From Occultella kanbiaonis (lineage in GTDB: Bacteria > Actinomycetota > Actinomycetes > Actinomycetales > Beutenbergiaceae): a DNA stretch of 64,000 bases. Of this stretch, positions 41,657-50,194 are shown in pieces (positions within the stretch are counted from its first letter, which is position 1; every line of letters begins with the position of its first letter). Position numbers and translations under genes: made by a program. Under the pieces are notes generated by a model, which was not told the DNA's origin, did no database searches, and worked only from the letters and a program-made list of their open reading frames with translations. The DNA is taken from the NCBI RefSeq assembly GCF_009708215.1, contig NZ_CP046175.1, positions 1,488,001 to 1,552,000 of the forward strand, written 5' to 3'.

Positions 41657-42562
41657 GTGCCAGCAGGCCGTCACCGTGCCGCCGGGACCCGGCGTACGCC
41701 ATTGTCCCGGATACTCGGCGCCGCCACCGTGGGCGCTCTCGCGCTCGCGAGCCTCGCGGCCGCGGTTCCGGTCGGACCGGCCCTCTCGACCAGGTCGACG
41801 GCGGAGCTACCGGTGCCGTTCGACGGCACCGATGCCGCCGCGGTTCTCGACGAGCGCGCCGCGGAGGTCGCGCAGCGGTCCGAGGCACGGGAGCCGGTGC
41901 CCACGCCCACGCCCACGCCCACGCCGACGCCGACCGTTGCCGCCGAGCCGAGCGAGCCCGAGCCCGTGCCCGCGGTGACGGGCCAGTTGTGGGTGACCTC
42001 CGCCGTCAACGTGCGCTCAGGACCGTCCGCGGACGAGGAGAGGCTGACCACGCTCGCCTGGGCCGACCAGGTCGACGTGACCGGCGAGAGCGCCGACGGC
42101 TGGACCCAGGTGATCTGGGACGAGCGCGTGGCCTGGGTGAACTCGAGCTACCTCGCCGACGAGGAACCGACCGCGACGGAGCCCGAGGACCCGGGTGTCT
42201 CCGGCGCGGCGTGCGCCACCAGCCCGGGGATCGAGGCGTCGCTGGCTGCGAACGCCGCGGCCGCCTACCGCGCCGTCTGTGCCGCGTTCCCGGGCGTCGC
42301 CTCCGCCTACGGTGGCTACCGCGCCGGCGACGGCGGCGACCACGGCTCCGGCCACGCCCTCGACATCATGGTCACCGGCGCCGCGGGGTGGGAGATCGCG
42401 CGGTACCTGCAGGCGCACGCCGGCGAGCTCGGCATCACCTACCTGATCTTCGAACAGCAGATCTGGATGGCCGGCGCCGCCGCCGGCGCCTGGACGTACA
42501 TGTCGGACCGCGGCAGCAGCACCGCCAACCACTACGACCACGTGCACGTCAGCACGTCCTGA
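41657..42562 (+). CDS. Secreted SH3b-domain protein with C-terminal M15-like (D-Ala-D-Ala carboxypeptidase type) domain
   Basis: A 301-residue exported protein. A signal or anchor helix lies near the N-terminus (SRILGAATVGALALASLAAA), followed by a (Pro-Thr) linker. The bacterial SH3 domain (about 117-175: WVTSAVNVRSGPSADEERLTTLAWADQVDV...WVNSSYLADE) binds wall material. The C-terminal domain (about 190-301) has SAYGGYRAGDGGDHGSGHALDIMV and ANHYDHVHV. The His/Asp residues of GSGHALDI and DHVHV are the zinc ligands of the M15-like fold, implying peptidoglycan cleavage. GTG 41657 is chosen: GAGG lies 6 nt upstream. It lies between importers B and C but is functionally separate. Confidence 0.8.
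   Translation: MPAGRHRAAGTRRTPLSRILGAATVGALALASLAAAVPVGPALSTRSTAELPVPFDGTDAAAVLDERAAEVAQRSEAREPVPTPTPTPTPTPTVAAEPSEPEPVPAVTGQLWVTSAVNVRSGPSADEERLTTLAWADQVDVTGESADGWTQVIWDERVAWVNSSYLADEEPTATEPEDPGVSGAACATSPGIEASLAANAAAAYRAVCAAFPGVASAYGGYRAGDGGDHGSGHALDIMVTGAAGWEIARYLQAHAGELGITYLIFEQQIWMAGAAAGAWTYMSDRGSSTANHYDHVHVSTS
41900..41935 (+). repeat. 6-bp tandem repeat coding a Pro-Thr linker
   Basis: Four copies of CCCACG followed by two CCGAC variants, encoding six Pro-Thr pairs, a flexible wall-spanning linker. Length may vary by slippage without frameshift. Confidence 0.8.
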
Positions 42563-42581
42563 GATGAGTAAGCGCGGTGCC

Positions 42582-42647
42582 CTGGTGCACATCCTGTTCG
42601 GGAGGTAGTTCCTGAGCGGGCTGATGTCCGGGTCGGTGAAGGGCTGA
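42582..42647 (+). pseudogene. Fragment of a sugar ABC permease gene (3' end, with in-frame stop)
   Basis: In frame this reads ILFGR-stop-FLSGLMSGSVKG-stop. The end matches the C-terminus of MalG-type permeases, and 24 bp are identical to permease B2. A TAG replaces the conserved tyrosine codon (GKYF in B2). Only about 22 codons remain. It shows that another permease gene once ended here, before a deletion between importers B and C. Confidence 0.7.
42622..42645 (+). repeat. 24-bp direct repeat, copy 2
   Basis: Identical over 24 bp to 41369-41392, in the permease fragment. Confidence 0.85.
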
Positions 42648-42659
42648 GCCGCGCCGTCG

Positions 42660-43556
42660 TCACCCCTTGAGCGCTCCGGCGGCGATGTTCGCGATGAAGT
42701 GGCGCTGGCCGATGATGAACACCCCGATGAGGGGTAGCACGCTGATCAGCGCGCCGGCCATGACCATCCCGTAGTCGGTCAGGTAGATGGAGTTCAGCGT
42801 CTGCAGCGCCACCTGGAGCGTCTGGCGCTGGGGGTTCACGAGCACCACCAGTGGCCAGATGTAGTCGTTCCAGGCACTGATGAAGGTGAAGATGCCGAGG
42901 AACGCCAGGCCGCCGCGCAGCATCGGCACCCCGATGGACCAGTAGCACCGGAAGAACCCGGCACCGTCGATCCGGGCGGACTCGAGGAGCTCGTCCGGGA
43001 TCGAGTTCGTCGCGAACTGGCGCAGCAGGAAGATCCCGAACGCGTTCGCGGCGCCCGGGATGATGAGCGCCTGGAAGCTCCCGATCCAGCCGAGCTCGGA
43101 CATGAGCACGAAACTCGGCACCAGTGAGAGGCTGCCCGGAACGAGGAACGTCGCGATCAACAGGGTGAACAGCACATTCTTGCCAGGAAAGTGGTACTTC
43201 GCGAACGTGAACGCCGCGAGCGAGTCGAAGAACATGACCAGCACCGCGAGGGCTCCGGCCACGAACACGGTGTTCAGCAGTGCCTGGATCAGGTCGACGT
43301 TCGCGAGGAGGTTCTCCACGTTCTCGGCGAGGTTCGTGCCGAACGTGAGTTTCGGCGGGAATGCGAAGATCTCCGCCGTCGTGTTCGTCGACATCGTCAC
43401 GAGCCAGTAGAACGGGAACATCGAGAGCAGCACGCCGATCCAGATGCACACGTGGGTGACCACGTGTGCCAGGCGATTGCGCCGGCGGGAGTGCCGGTCG
43501 GCCCGCGCCTGCGTGGGGTCCCCCAACTGCGCGGTGGGGAGAGTGTCGTTGCTCAT
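42660..43556 (-). CDS. Sugar ABC transporter permease C2 (MalG-like)
   Basis: A 298-residue permease: first helix at about 31-54 (HVVTHVCIWIGVLLSMFPFYW), FAKYHFPGKNVLFTLLIATFLVP, the EAA-type loop ESARIDGAGFFRCYWSIGVP and the C-terminal end FIANIAAGALKG. It starts in an ATGA overlap with permease C1. The last gene of importer C; it ends 13 nt from the permease fragment on the other strand. Confidence 0.92.
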   Translation of the reverse strand: MSNDTLPTAQLGDPTQARADRHSRRRNRLAHVVTHVCIWIGVLLSMFPFYWLVTMSTNTTAEIFAFPPKLTFGTNLAENVENLLANVDLIQALLNTVFVAGALAVLVMFFDSLAAFTFAKYHFPGKNVLFTLLIATFLVPGSLSLVPSFVLMSELGWIGSFQALIIPGAANAFGIFLLRQFATNSIPDELLESARIDGAGFFRCYWSIGVPMLRGGLAFLGIFTFISAWNDYIWPLVVLVNPQRQTLQVALQTLNSIYLTDYGMVMAGALISVLPLIGVFIIGQRHFIANIAAGALKG

Positions 43557-44524
43557 GCCGAAGCCCCCTTCTTCCGACCGCCACGAGGGGTGTCCCGCTC
43601 CCGGATCAGCCGCCAGTTGATGATCGCGAACACGGAGGCGATGATGAACAGCGCCCACGCGATCGCCGAGCCGTACCCGAAGTCGAACTGCGTGAACGCC
43701 TGGTTGTACTGGTAGAGGACGATCGTCATGCCGGCCTCGCCGACGCCGCCGTTGTCCCCGAGCAAGACCTGAGGCTCGGTGAACAGGCCGAGCCCGCCGA
43801 CCGTCGAGGTGATCACTGTGAACAGGATGACGGGGCGCAGCATGGGCACGGTGATGGAGGAGAAGATCCGCCAGGTGTTCGCGCCGTCGACCTTCGCGGC
43901 GTCGTAGAGCTCGGTCGGTATCGCCTGCAGCCCGGCGAGGTAGATGATCGCGTTGTAGCCGGTGAACCGCCAGATCACCATGGCGGAGATGGTGACCTTG
44001 ATGCCCCACTCCGACGACAGCCAGGGCACCTGATCGAGACCGATCGCGGTCAGGGCCGAGTTCACGATGCCGAAGCTGTCCGAGAAGATCGACCCGAACA
44101 CGATCGCCATCGCGACCATGCTGGTGACGTTCGGCAGGAAGTAGGCGACCCGGTAGAAGCCTTTGAAGCGGATGTTCTGGTGGAGCAGGAACGCCAGTAC
44201 CAGTGCCAGGAAGAGCATCGGGATCGTCGACATGAACCAGATGAGGAAGGTGTTGCCGACCGCATTCCAGAATCGCGGGTCACTCAACAGGAACTGGTAC
44301 TGCGCGAGGCCGACGAATCGCATTGGAGCGATCCCGTCCCAGTCCTGGAACGAGAGGAAGATCGAGAATGCGATCGGGAAGAGCCCGAACACGAGGAAGA
44401 GCAGGTAGAACGGGGAGACCGCGAGATACTGCGGCCAGAACCGGCCGATCGCGCTGCGCCGTCGTACCACCGGAACTGGGGCGACGCCGGGCTCGGGACG
44501 GACCCTGGTGTCGGCCGCGGCCAT
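43553..44524 (-). CDS. Sugar ABC transporter permease C1 (MalF-like)
   Basis: A 323-residue permease: first helix at about 34-56 (YLAVSPFYLLFLVFGLFPIAFS), FQDWDGIAPMRFVGLAQY outside, EAA-type loop YDAAKVDGANTWRIFSSITVP and a basic C-terminal tail (RERDTPRGGRKKGASA). It starts by a TGATG junction with the binding-protein gene and overlaps C2 by ATGA. Confidence 0.92.
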   Translation of the reverse strand: MAAADTRVRPEPGVAPVPVVRRRSAIGRFWPQYLAVSPFYLLFLVFGLFPIAFSIFLSFQDWDGIAPMRFVGLAQYQFLLSDPRFWNAVGNTFLIWFMSTIPMLFLALVLAFLLHQNIRFKGFYRVAYFLPNVTSMVAMAIVFGSIFSDSFGIVNSALTAIGLDQVPWLSSEWGIKVTISAMVIWRFTGYNAIIYLAGLQAIPTELYDAAKVDGANTWRIFSSITVPMLRPVILFTVITSTVGGLGLFTEPQVLLGDNGGVGEAGMTIVLYQYNQAFTQFDFGYGSAIAWALFIIASVFAIINWRLIRERDTPRGGRKKGASA

Positions 44525-45816
44525 CAGATCACCCCTCTCTTGGTGAGGTTGCGATTCGTCTGGGACACGGCGTCGTCCCAGGCACGCTCGGGGTCTTTGA
44601 GGCCGGCCTCGACGTTCGCGAGCTCGGTGGCGAAGGCGCCTGCCTGCGCCTCGTACGTGCTGACGAACGTCGTGGGGACCTGCAGGGCCGCCTCGGCGAA
44701 GAACTCGAGCGGATCCTGCTCGCCGAAGAAGCCCAGCTCGCTCGCGATGGTCCCGCTCGTGAATGATTCGGGTGCCGATGGGAACAGCTGGACCTCGTTG
44801 TAGGTCTCCGCCTGGTGCTCCGGTGTCGTGAGCCAGGTGATGAACGCGTACGCGGCCTCCGGGTCCTTGCACGTGCGCGGGATGGTGAGGAACGAGCCGC
44901 CACTGTTTCCGGGACGGACCGGTTGGGGCGCTACGCGCCACGACCCGGCGGTGTCCGGAGCAGTGTCGCCGAGGACGTTCGCCCACCACACCGCCTCGAT
45001 GTGGCCGGCGGTGCGTCCGGAGGACCACGCGGCGTTCTGCTCGTTCGCGACGGGCAGCCTCGCGGTGATTCCTGCCTCGCTCGCCCGGATCGCGGTGTCC
45101 CACGCATCACGGACGGCGCTGCCGTCGGCCTCGTAGAGCGGGTTGTCGTCCCGATCGAAGTAGCGCTCGGGGGAGGCGTTGAGGAACTGGTTGAACACCA
45201 TGCCCGCGGTATTGATGATCGCCACGTCGGCGTTCGCGCGAAGCTCCTGGCCGAGCTCGATCCAGCCGTCCCAGTCCGTGATGGCGGCTCCGACGGATTC
45301 GGGATCGTCCGGCAGGCCGGCATCCGCGAAGATGTCTGCCCGGTAGTAGAACCCGGTCGGCCCGGTGTCCATGGGCCAGAAGCAGAAGCGGCCGGTCGGA
45401 GTGGTGCCGAGGTTCCACTTCCACTCGAAGTAGTCGGCTGCCAGGTCCGCGGCGCCGAACTCGTTGAGGTCGATGAACTGGTCCTCGCTCGGGAAGTACA
45501 GCGCACAGTTGGAGTTGATCGCGGCGATGTCCGGGATGTACGCGCCGCCGGCGAGCGAGGTCCGTAGCTTGTTGTCGTAGCCACCACCGATGGCGTCGGC
45601 TCGCAGCCGCTTGTCGGTGCCGGGGATCTCCTGTGCCGCCTGGTCGAGCAGCACAGGGCTGACCGAGCGGTTCCAATACCAGAGCACCAACTCTTCGGGG
45701 TCTGCGGAGATCGACGTGCTCGATCCACACCCGGCCAGCGTTCCCGAGAGTGCCGCGCCGGTGACCACCCCCAACCCGCCGAGGAATCGTCGTCGGTTGA
45801 GTGCGTCCATGCGCAT
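44524..45816 (-). CDS. Extracellular sugar-binding lipoprotein C (Tat signal)
   Basis: A 430-residue solute-binding protein. The N-terminus DALNRRRFLGGLGVVTGAAL is a Tat-type signal (RRRFLG) ending in lipobox LAGC, so a Tat-exported lipoprotein. The mature protein starts ISADPEELVLWYWNRSVSPVLL and is rich in Trp/Tyr. ATG 45816 is used (GAGAG 5 nt upstream); ATG 45810 is possible. First gene of importer C, divergent from the LacI gene at 46036. The intergenic region holds TGACACG half-sites. Confidence 0.9.
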   Translation of the reverse strand: MRMDALNRRRFLGGLGVVTGAALSGTLAGCGSSTSISADPEELVLWYWNRSVSPVLLDQAAQEIPGTDKRLRADAIGGGYDNKLRTSLAGGAYIPDIAAINSNCALYFPSEDQFIDLNEFGAADLAADYFEWKWNLGTTPTGRFCFWPMDTGPTGFYYRADIFADAGLPDDPESVGAAITDWDGWIELGQELRANADVAIINTAGMVFNQFLNASPERYFDRDDNPLYEADGSAVRDAWDTAIRASEAGITARLPVANEQNAAWSSGRTAGHIEAVWWANVLGDTAPDTAGSWRVAPQPVRPGNSGGSFLTIPRTCKDPEAAYAFITWLTTPEHQAETYNEVQLFPSAPESFTSGTIASELGFFGEQDPLEFFAEAALQVPTTFVSTYEAQAGAFATELANVEAGLKDPERAWDDAVSQTNRNLTKRGVI

Positions 45817-45892
45817 TCTCGCTCTCGTCGATGAGTCGAAGCACAACGTCGTCCTGCCGCTTCGTGAACGATCACGACGACTCGTGGGACCC

Positions 45893-45916
45893 TGACACGG
45901 GGTCATCATCGTGTCA
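45893..45916. promoter_or_regulatory. Operator-like dyad TGACACG-N10-CGTGTCA
   Basis: Perfect 7-bp arms (45893-45899 and 45910-45916) in the divergent region between importer C and the LacI gene. The half-site TGACACG recurs at 46013-46019 just before the LacI gene, and related sequences form the large palindrome before importer D. Confidence 0.65.
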
Positions 45917-46000
45917 AGGGTTCGTCAGAGTTCGAGCGCCCAGAACGGGGTTATTCACGGCGTGTCATTCGTCGTCCGGGCCACGGTCCGCGGCGCGCGT

Positions 46001-46006
46001 TAGGAT
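46001..46006 (+). promoter_or_regulatory. -10 box TAGGAT of the lacI-type gene
   Basis: TAGGAT, followed about 7 nt later by TGACACG (46013-46019), which would place the operator over the transcription start. The LacI gene has its own AGGGAGG ribosome site. Confidence 0.45.
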
Positions 46007-46035
46007 CGCACCTGACACGATTCAGGGAGGCTGCG

Positions 46036-47070
46036 GTGACAGTGACGAGTGCCGATGTTGCACGCCGCGCGGGCGTGTCCCGGACGGCCGTCTCCCTGGT
46101 GCTCAACGGGCGGGGCGAGGGCAGTATCTCCGCGGCGAACCAGGCCAGGATCCACGCGGCTGCGGCCGAGCTCGGGTACCGGCCGAACGCGGCCGCGGTG
46201 AACCTGAGGCGCCGCTCGACCGCGACGGTCGGCATCGTCACCGACGAGATCACCACGAGCCCGTTCGCCGGCCCGCTGCTGCAGGGCGCCCGCGAGGTGG
46301 CCTTCGAGCGCGGCTACCTCACGATCGTGGCCGACTACGGGCTCGACGACGAGCGCGAGCACCAGATGGTCCAGGCGCTGCTCGGACGTCAGGTCGACGC
46401 GTTCCTGCACGCCGCCATGTCGATGCGCGAGATCACGCCGGACCCGGCCATGGTCGAGCTGCCCACCGTGCTCGCCAACTGCTTCGCCGCGGGCGGGCCG
46501 GCCGGAGTCATCGCCGACGAGGAGGAGGGCGGTTACCGGGCCGCTCGCGCCGTGTTCGAGCGCGGGCACCGGCGCGTCGTGATGCTGGCCGGGCGCGATG
46601 CGAGCGAGACCGAGTACATCCCGGCCACCGCGCTGCGTCGGCGCGGCTTCGAGCGCGCCGCCCTCGAGGTGGGCGCCGGCGAGGCCCGCGTGATCGACGC
46701 CGGGTGGAACATCGAGACCGGCGTGCGGCACGCGTGCGCCCTGCTGGACGCACCGGCGGCGCAGCGGCCGACGGCGTTCGTGTGCGCGCGCGACCGGGTC
46801 GCGGTCGGCGTGGTCCTCGCCGCCGCCCGGCTCGGCCTACGGGTGCCGGAGGACGTCTCCGTGGTCGGCTACGACGACGAGACGGACGTGGCCGCCGAGA
46901 TGTCACCGGCGCTGACCACGATCGACCTGCCGCACCGGCGCATCGGTGAACTCGCGATGGAGCTCCTGCTCGCCACCGTGCTCGACGGCGAGCCGTTGCC
47001 CGAGGCGGACGTGCTCGTGCCCTGCGAGCTGGTGGTCAGGGACTCGGTCGGCCCAGTTCCCACACGCTGA
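46036..47070 (+). CDS. LacI-family transcriptional repressor (sugar systems C and D)
   Basis: A 344-residue LacI/GalR protein: HTH at the very N-terminus (TSADVARRAGVSRTAVSLVLNG), followed by the effector-binding domain (STATVGIVTDEITTSPFAGP to LTTIDLPHRRIGELAMELL). GTG 46036 has AGGGAGG 5 nt upstream. It lies between two sugar importers, divergent from C and convergent with D (the last 35 bp overlap the 3' end of the GH32 gene). Operator-like TGACACG half-sites occur before C and before itself, and a CACGTG-centred pair occurs before D. It probably represses both and itself; inducer perhaps a sucrose-derived sugar (inference). Confidence 0.9.
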   Translation: MTVTSADVARRAGVSRTAVSLVLNGRGEGSISAANQARIHAAAAELGYRPNAAAVNLRRRSTATVGIVTDEITTSPFAGPLLQGAREVAFERGYLTIVADYGLDDEREHQMVQALLGRQVDAFLHAAMSMREITPDPAMVELPTVLANCFAAGGPAGVIADEEEGGYRAARAVFERGHRRVVMLAGRDASETEYIPATALRRRGFERAALEVGAGEARVIDAGWNIETGVRHACALLDAPAAQRPTAFVCARDRVAVGVVLAAARLGLRVPEDVSVVGYDDETDVAAEMSPALTTIDLPHRRIGELAMELLLATVLDGEPLPEADVLVPCELVVRDSVGPVPTR

Positions 47071-48352
47071 GTTCCGGCTCGGCCGGTCCGCCCGCCGACC
47101 CACCGGCGGCCCGGATCAGCCACTGTTCGCCGGCTCCGGGGTAGGCCCGCACCGTGTGCGCGGCGCCGCCCGCGAACGCCTCCAGCACCGACCCGTCCAC
47201 AAGGACCCGTGAGCGCTCACCCGCCGCGTGTGCGGGTGTGCGCCAGACCTCCCGCTCGCCCTCCGGACCCGACAGCACGACGGCGAGCGCGCCGGCGGCC
47301 GAAGCCTCCCAGGCCGGTGCGTCCACGCGGACCTCGGATCCGGCGACGACGAGCTGACTCCGGCGCAGCCCTGTCAGTTCGCGGGCGGGTGTGGATGCCA
47401 CCGTGGTTCCGTCGAGCACGAGTTCGCGTGGGAACGTCAGCGCACCGGCCCACCCGGCCGCGGCGACCTCCTCCGGGGAACGTGTGCCGGACTCCCAGGT
47501 CCAGCCCCAGAGCAGGGTCCGCTCCGGGCCGGCCAGCGCCTGCGGTGCGTAGAAGTCGGGGCCCTCGTCGAGCAGATGCCCGCCGTCGGGCCTGAACCTC
47601 GGGTGCGGCCCGGTCAGGTCGAGGTCGCCCACCAGCGCGGCCACGCCGCGCAGGTGGTGGTCGTGGGCGTCGTCCCACAGCGAGAGGATCAGGACCCACC
47701 GGACCCGGCCCTCGCCGTCGGGCAGTTCGACGAGCTGCGGGCACTCCCAGATCTTGCCGGGCGCCACGTCCGCCGCGACGCCGTCGGTCCCGTCGAGCAG
47801 GTTCCCGAGCAGGTCCCAGCGGTCCAGGTCGTCCGCCGCGTACACGAGCACCACGGGGGTGCCGTCGGCGCGCCCGCCGCCCATGAGCGCGTACCGGGCG
47901 CCGCCGGCGGTGAACACGAACGGGTCGCGGATCTCCCGCAGGTCCCCGCCGGGTGCCGGTGCCACCAACTCTGTGCCCGGCGCCCAGGTGCCGTCCGCGT
48001 CGAGCCGCGCGAGGGCCACGCCTGCGTTCGCCGCGACATCGGGCACGGCCGTGTACACGAGGACCGGTTCGCCGTCGTCCATCGTTGCGACACCGCTCCA
48101 CACCCCGGCCGCGTCGAGGGAGTCCGAACGGGGGGCGAGTGCCACCGGCTCGTCGCGCCAGGTGAGCAGGTCTGCGGAGGACGAGTGCCCCCAGTGGATG
48201 TTCGCGTGCACCGGGGCGTCCGGGTTGTACTGGTAGAAGACGTGCCAGCGTCCGTCCCAGTGGCCGATCCCGTTCGGGTCGTTCACCCAGCCCTGCGGCG
48301 GTCGGATGTGCAGGCGCGGGAAAGGGTCGAGCGTGGTGGAGGTGTCGGTCAC
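47036..48352 (-). CDS. Glycoside hydrolase family 32 beta-fructosidase (sucrose/fructan hydrolase)
   Basis: A 438-residue GH32 enzyme, five-bladed beta-propeller plus C-terminal beta-sandwich. Catalytic residues are all present: nucleophile Asp25 in WVNDPNG, transition-state stabiliser Asp143 in RDPF, acid/base Glu203 in ECPQL. There is no signal peptide, so it acts inside the cell on imported sucrose or short fructo-oligosaccharides. GTG 48352 overlaps the permease stop (GTGA), so it is the last gene of importer D. Its 3' end overlaps the convergent LacI gene by 35 bp. Confidence 0.92.
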   Translation of the reverse strand: MTDTSTTLDPFPRLHIRPPQGWVNDPNGIGHWDGRWHVFYQYNPDAPVHANIHWGHSSSADLLTWRDEPVALAPRSDSLDAAGVWSGVATMDDGEPVLVYTAVPDVAANAGVALARLDADGTWAPGTELVAPAPGGDLREIRDPFVFTAGGARYALMGGGRADGTPVVLVYAADDLDRWDLLGNLLDGTDGVAADVAPGKIWECPQLVELPDGEGRVRWVLILSLWDDAHDHHLRGVAALVGDLDLTGPHPRFRPDGGHLLDEGPDFYAPQALAGPERTLLWGWTWESGTRSPEEVAAAGWAGALTFPRELVLDGTTVASTPARELTGLRRSQLVVAGSEVRVDAPAWEASAAGALAVVLSGPEGEREVWRTPAHAAGERSRVLVDGSVLEAFAGGAAHTVRAYPGAGEQWLIRAAGGSAGGPAEPELSVWELGRPSP

Positions 48353-49239
48353 TTGGAGACTCCTGCGGTCAGGCCCTCGCGCAACGGGCGCTGCCCGAAC
48401 AGGAATACGACGAGGGCGGGGATCATGGACAGCACCACACCGGCGAGCACCACCGAGATGGACCCGGTGCCCATGTTGCCCTGCAGGGACACGAGTCCGA
48501 GGGGCAGGGTGAAGTTCTGCTCGCTGATGGTGAGGATGAGGGGGCGGAAGAACTCGTTCCAGTGGAAGTTGAACGCGAGGATGCCGATGATGGCCAGGCC
48601 CGGCAGGGCGAGCGGCGCGTAGATCGAGGCGAACGTGCGCCACGGTCCGGCGCCGTCGATCGAGGCCGCCTCGCCGAGCTCGACCGGTAGGCCGAGGAAG
48701 TACTGGCGCATCAGGAACGTACCGAACGCCGTCGGGATGGCGGGCAGGATCAGCGCGAGGAGCGTGTCGGATAGGCCCATGCCGCGGATGATCATGAAGA
48801 CCGGCACGATCGTGACCTGGACCGGGACCATCATCGTGGCAAGCACGAGGGAGAACCACAGGCTGCGGCCGCGGAACTCCAGGCGGGCGAACGCGTACCC
48901 GGCCAGGGCCGCGGTCAGCATCTGCCCGACGGCGATGAAGCCGGTGACCAGCGCGGAGTTCAGGGTCAGCAGACCCATGTTGATCTGGGAGAAGACCTGG
49001 ATGTAGGGGGTCAGGTCGGGGTCGGTCGGGATGAGCTGGGGCGGCAGTGTGAAGGACTCGGCGGGGCTGCGCAGCGACGTCGAGACGGTCCAGATCACCG
49101 GCCCGAGCGTGAGCGCCGCGGCGACCACGAGGAACGCCGTTCGGGCCACGGTCGACGGACTGGGTACGGCTCTGGTGCGGCGCCGCGGCGGGGCGGTGCT
49201 GGTGGTGCGGGCGGGCGGGGTGACGGTTGCGGTGGTCAT
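48349..49239 (-). CDS. Sugar ABC transporter permease D2 (MalG-like)
   Basis: A 296-residue permease: Thr/Pro-rich start, first helix at about 32-52 (AFLVVAAALTLGPVIWTVS), FARLEFRGRSLWFSLVLATMMVP and EAA-type loop EAASIDGAGPWRTFASIYAP. The C-terminal end REGLTAGVSK differs slightly from the usual GSVKG. A GAGAGG ribosome site precedes ATG 49239; the gene is 10 nt after D1. Confidence 0.92.
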   Translation of the reverse strand: MTTATVTPPARTTSTAPPRRRTRAVPSPSTVARTAFLVVAAALTLGPVIWTVSTSLRSPAESFTLPPQLIPTDPDLTPYIQVFSQINMGLLTLNSALVTGFIAVGQMLTAALAGYAFARLEFRGRSLWFSLVLATMMVPVQVTIVPVFMIIRGMGLSDTLLALILPAIPTAFGTFLMRQYFLGLPVELGEAASIDGAGPWRTFASIYAPLALPGLAIIGILAFNFHWNEFFRPLILTISEQNFTLPLGLVSLQGNMGTGSISVVLAGVVLSMIPALVVFLFGQRPLREGLTAGVSK

Positions 49240-49249
49240 CGTCGACCTC

Positions 49250-50194
49250 TCACTGGTAGAAGACGAAGCGGCGGGACAGGCGGAACTGGAGCGCGGTGAC
49301 GCCCATGATCAGGAGCATCAGGACGACGCCGATCGCGCTGGCGCGGCCGAACTCGAGCTGACGGAACGCGGACTCGTAGATGACCATCACCGCGGTACGG
49401 GTGGCGTCCCCGGGACCGCCGCGGGTGAGCACGTAGGGCTGGTCGAAGATCTGCAGCGCGGAGATCACCGCCATCACGCAGGCCACCAGCATCGTGGGGG
49501 ACAGCAGCGGCAGCGTGATCGAGCGCAACTGCCGCCAGCCGGTGGCGCCGTCGATGGAACTGGCCTCGTAGACCTCCGTGGGGATCGACGCGAGGCCGCC
49601 CACGAAGAGCAGGAACGTGAAGCCGAACTGCTGCCAGACGTAGACGAGGACGATCACGACCGCGGACGCCGTCGGGGACGTGAGCCACGGCACGCCGCCG
49701 ATCCCGACGAGCGAGAGCAGCCAGTTCACGACGCCGAACTCCTCGTTGAACAGGTACCTCATGACGATCGAGACGCTCGCCGCGGACAGGATCAGCGGGA
49801 AGAAGAACACGGAGCGGAAGAACGTGCGCGCCCACGTGGGCATCCGTTGTGAGATCAGGACGGCCAGAGCCAGCGAGACAGCGATCTGCAGCGTCACCGC
49901 GACCACCACGAACACGAGCGTGTTGATGAAGGAGATCCGCACGGTCGGGTCGGCGACGACGTCCACGAAGTTCGTCAGCCCCACGAACTCCGGGTCGGTG
50001 ATGATGTCCCACCGGAAGAACGCGAGCAGGATCGAGGCCAGGATCGGGCCGAGCGTGAAGATCCCGATGCCGATGATGGTGGGGGCCAGGAACGTCAGCA
50101 CCACGACGCGCCGGCGCCAGGCCGGACCCTGGCTGCGGGGGCCGGAACCCCGGTCGACGGCGGCGCGTGCGGTGGGTAGGGCGGCGGTGGTCAT
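49250..50194 (-). CDS. Sugar ABC transporter permease D1 (MalF-like)
   Basis: A 314-residue permease: first helix at about 30-53 (VVVLTFLAPTIIGIGIFTLGP), FFRWDIITDPEFVGLTNF, EAA-type loop YEASSIDGATGWRQLRSITLP and a long final helix (RASAIGVVLMLLIMGVTALQF). ATG 50194 has GAGGAGG upstream and overlaps the stop of the binding-protein gene by ATGA. Confidence 0.92.
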   Translation of the reverse strand: MTTAALPTARAAVDRGSGPRSQGPAWRRRVVVLTFLAPTIIGIGIFTLGPILASILLAFFRWDIITDPEFVGLTNFVDVVADPTVRISFINTLVFVVVAVTLQIAVSLALAVLISQRMPTWARTFFRSVFFFPLILSAASVSIVMRYLFNEEFGVVNWLLSLVGIGGVPWLTSPTASAVVIVLVYVWQQFGFTFLLFVGGLASIPTEVYEASSIDGATGWRQLRSITLPLLSPTMLVACVMAVISALQIFDQPYVLTRGGPGDATRTAVMVIYESAFRQLEFGRASAIGVVLMLLIMGVTALQFRLSRRFVFYQ

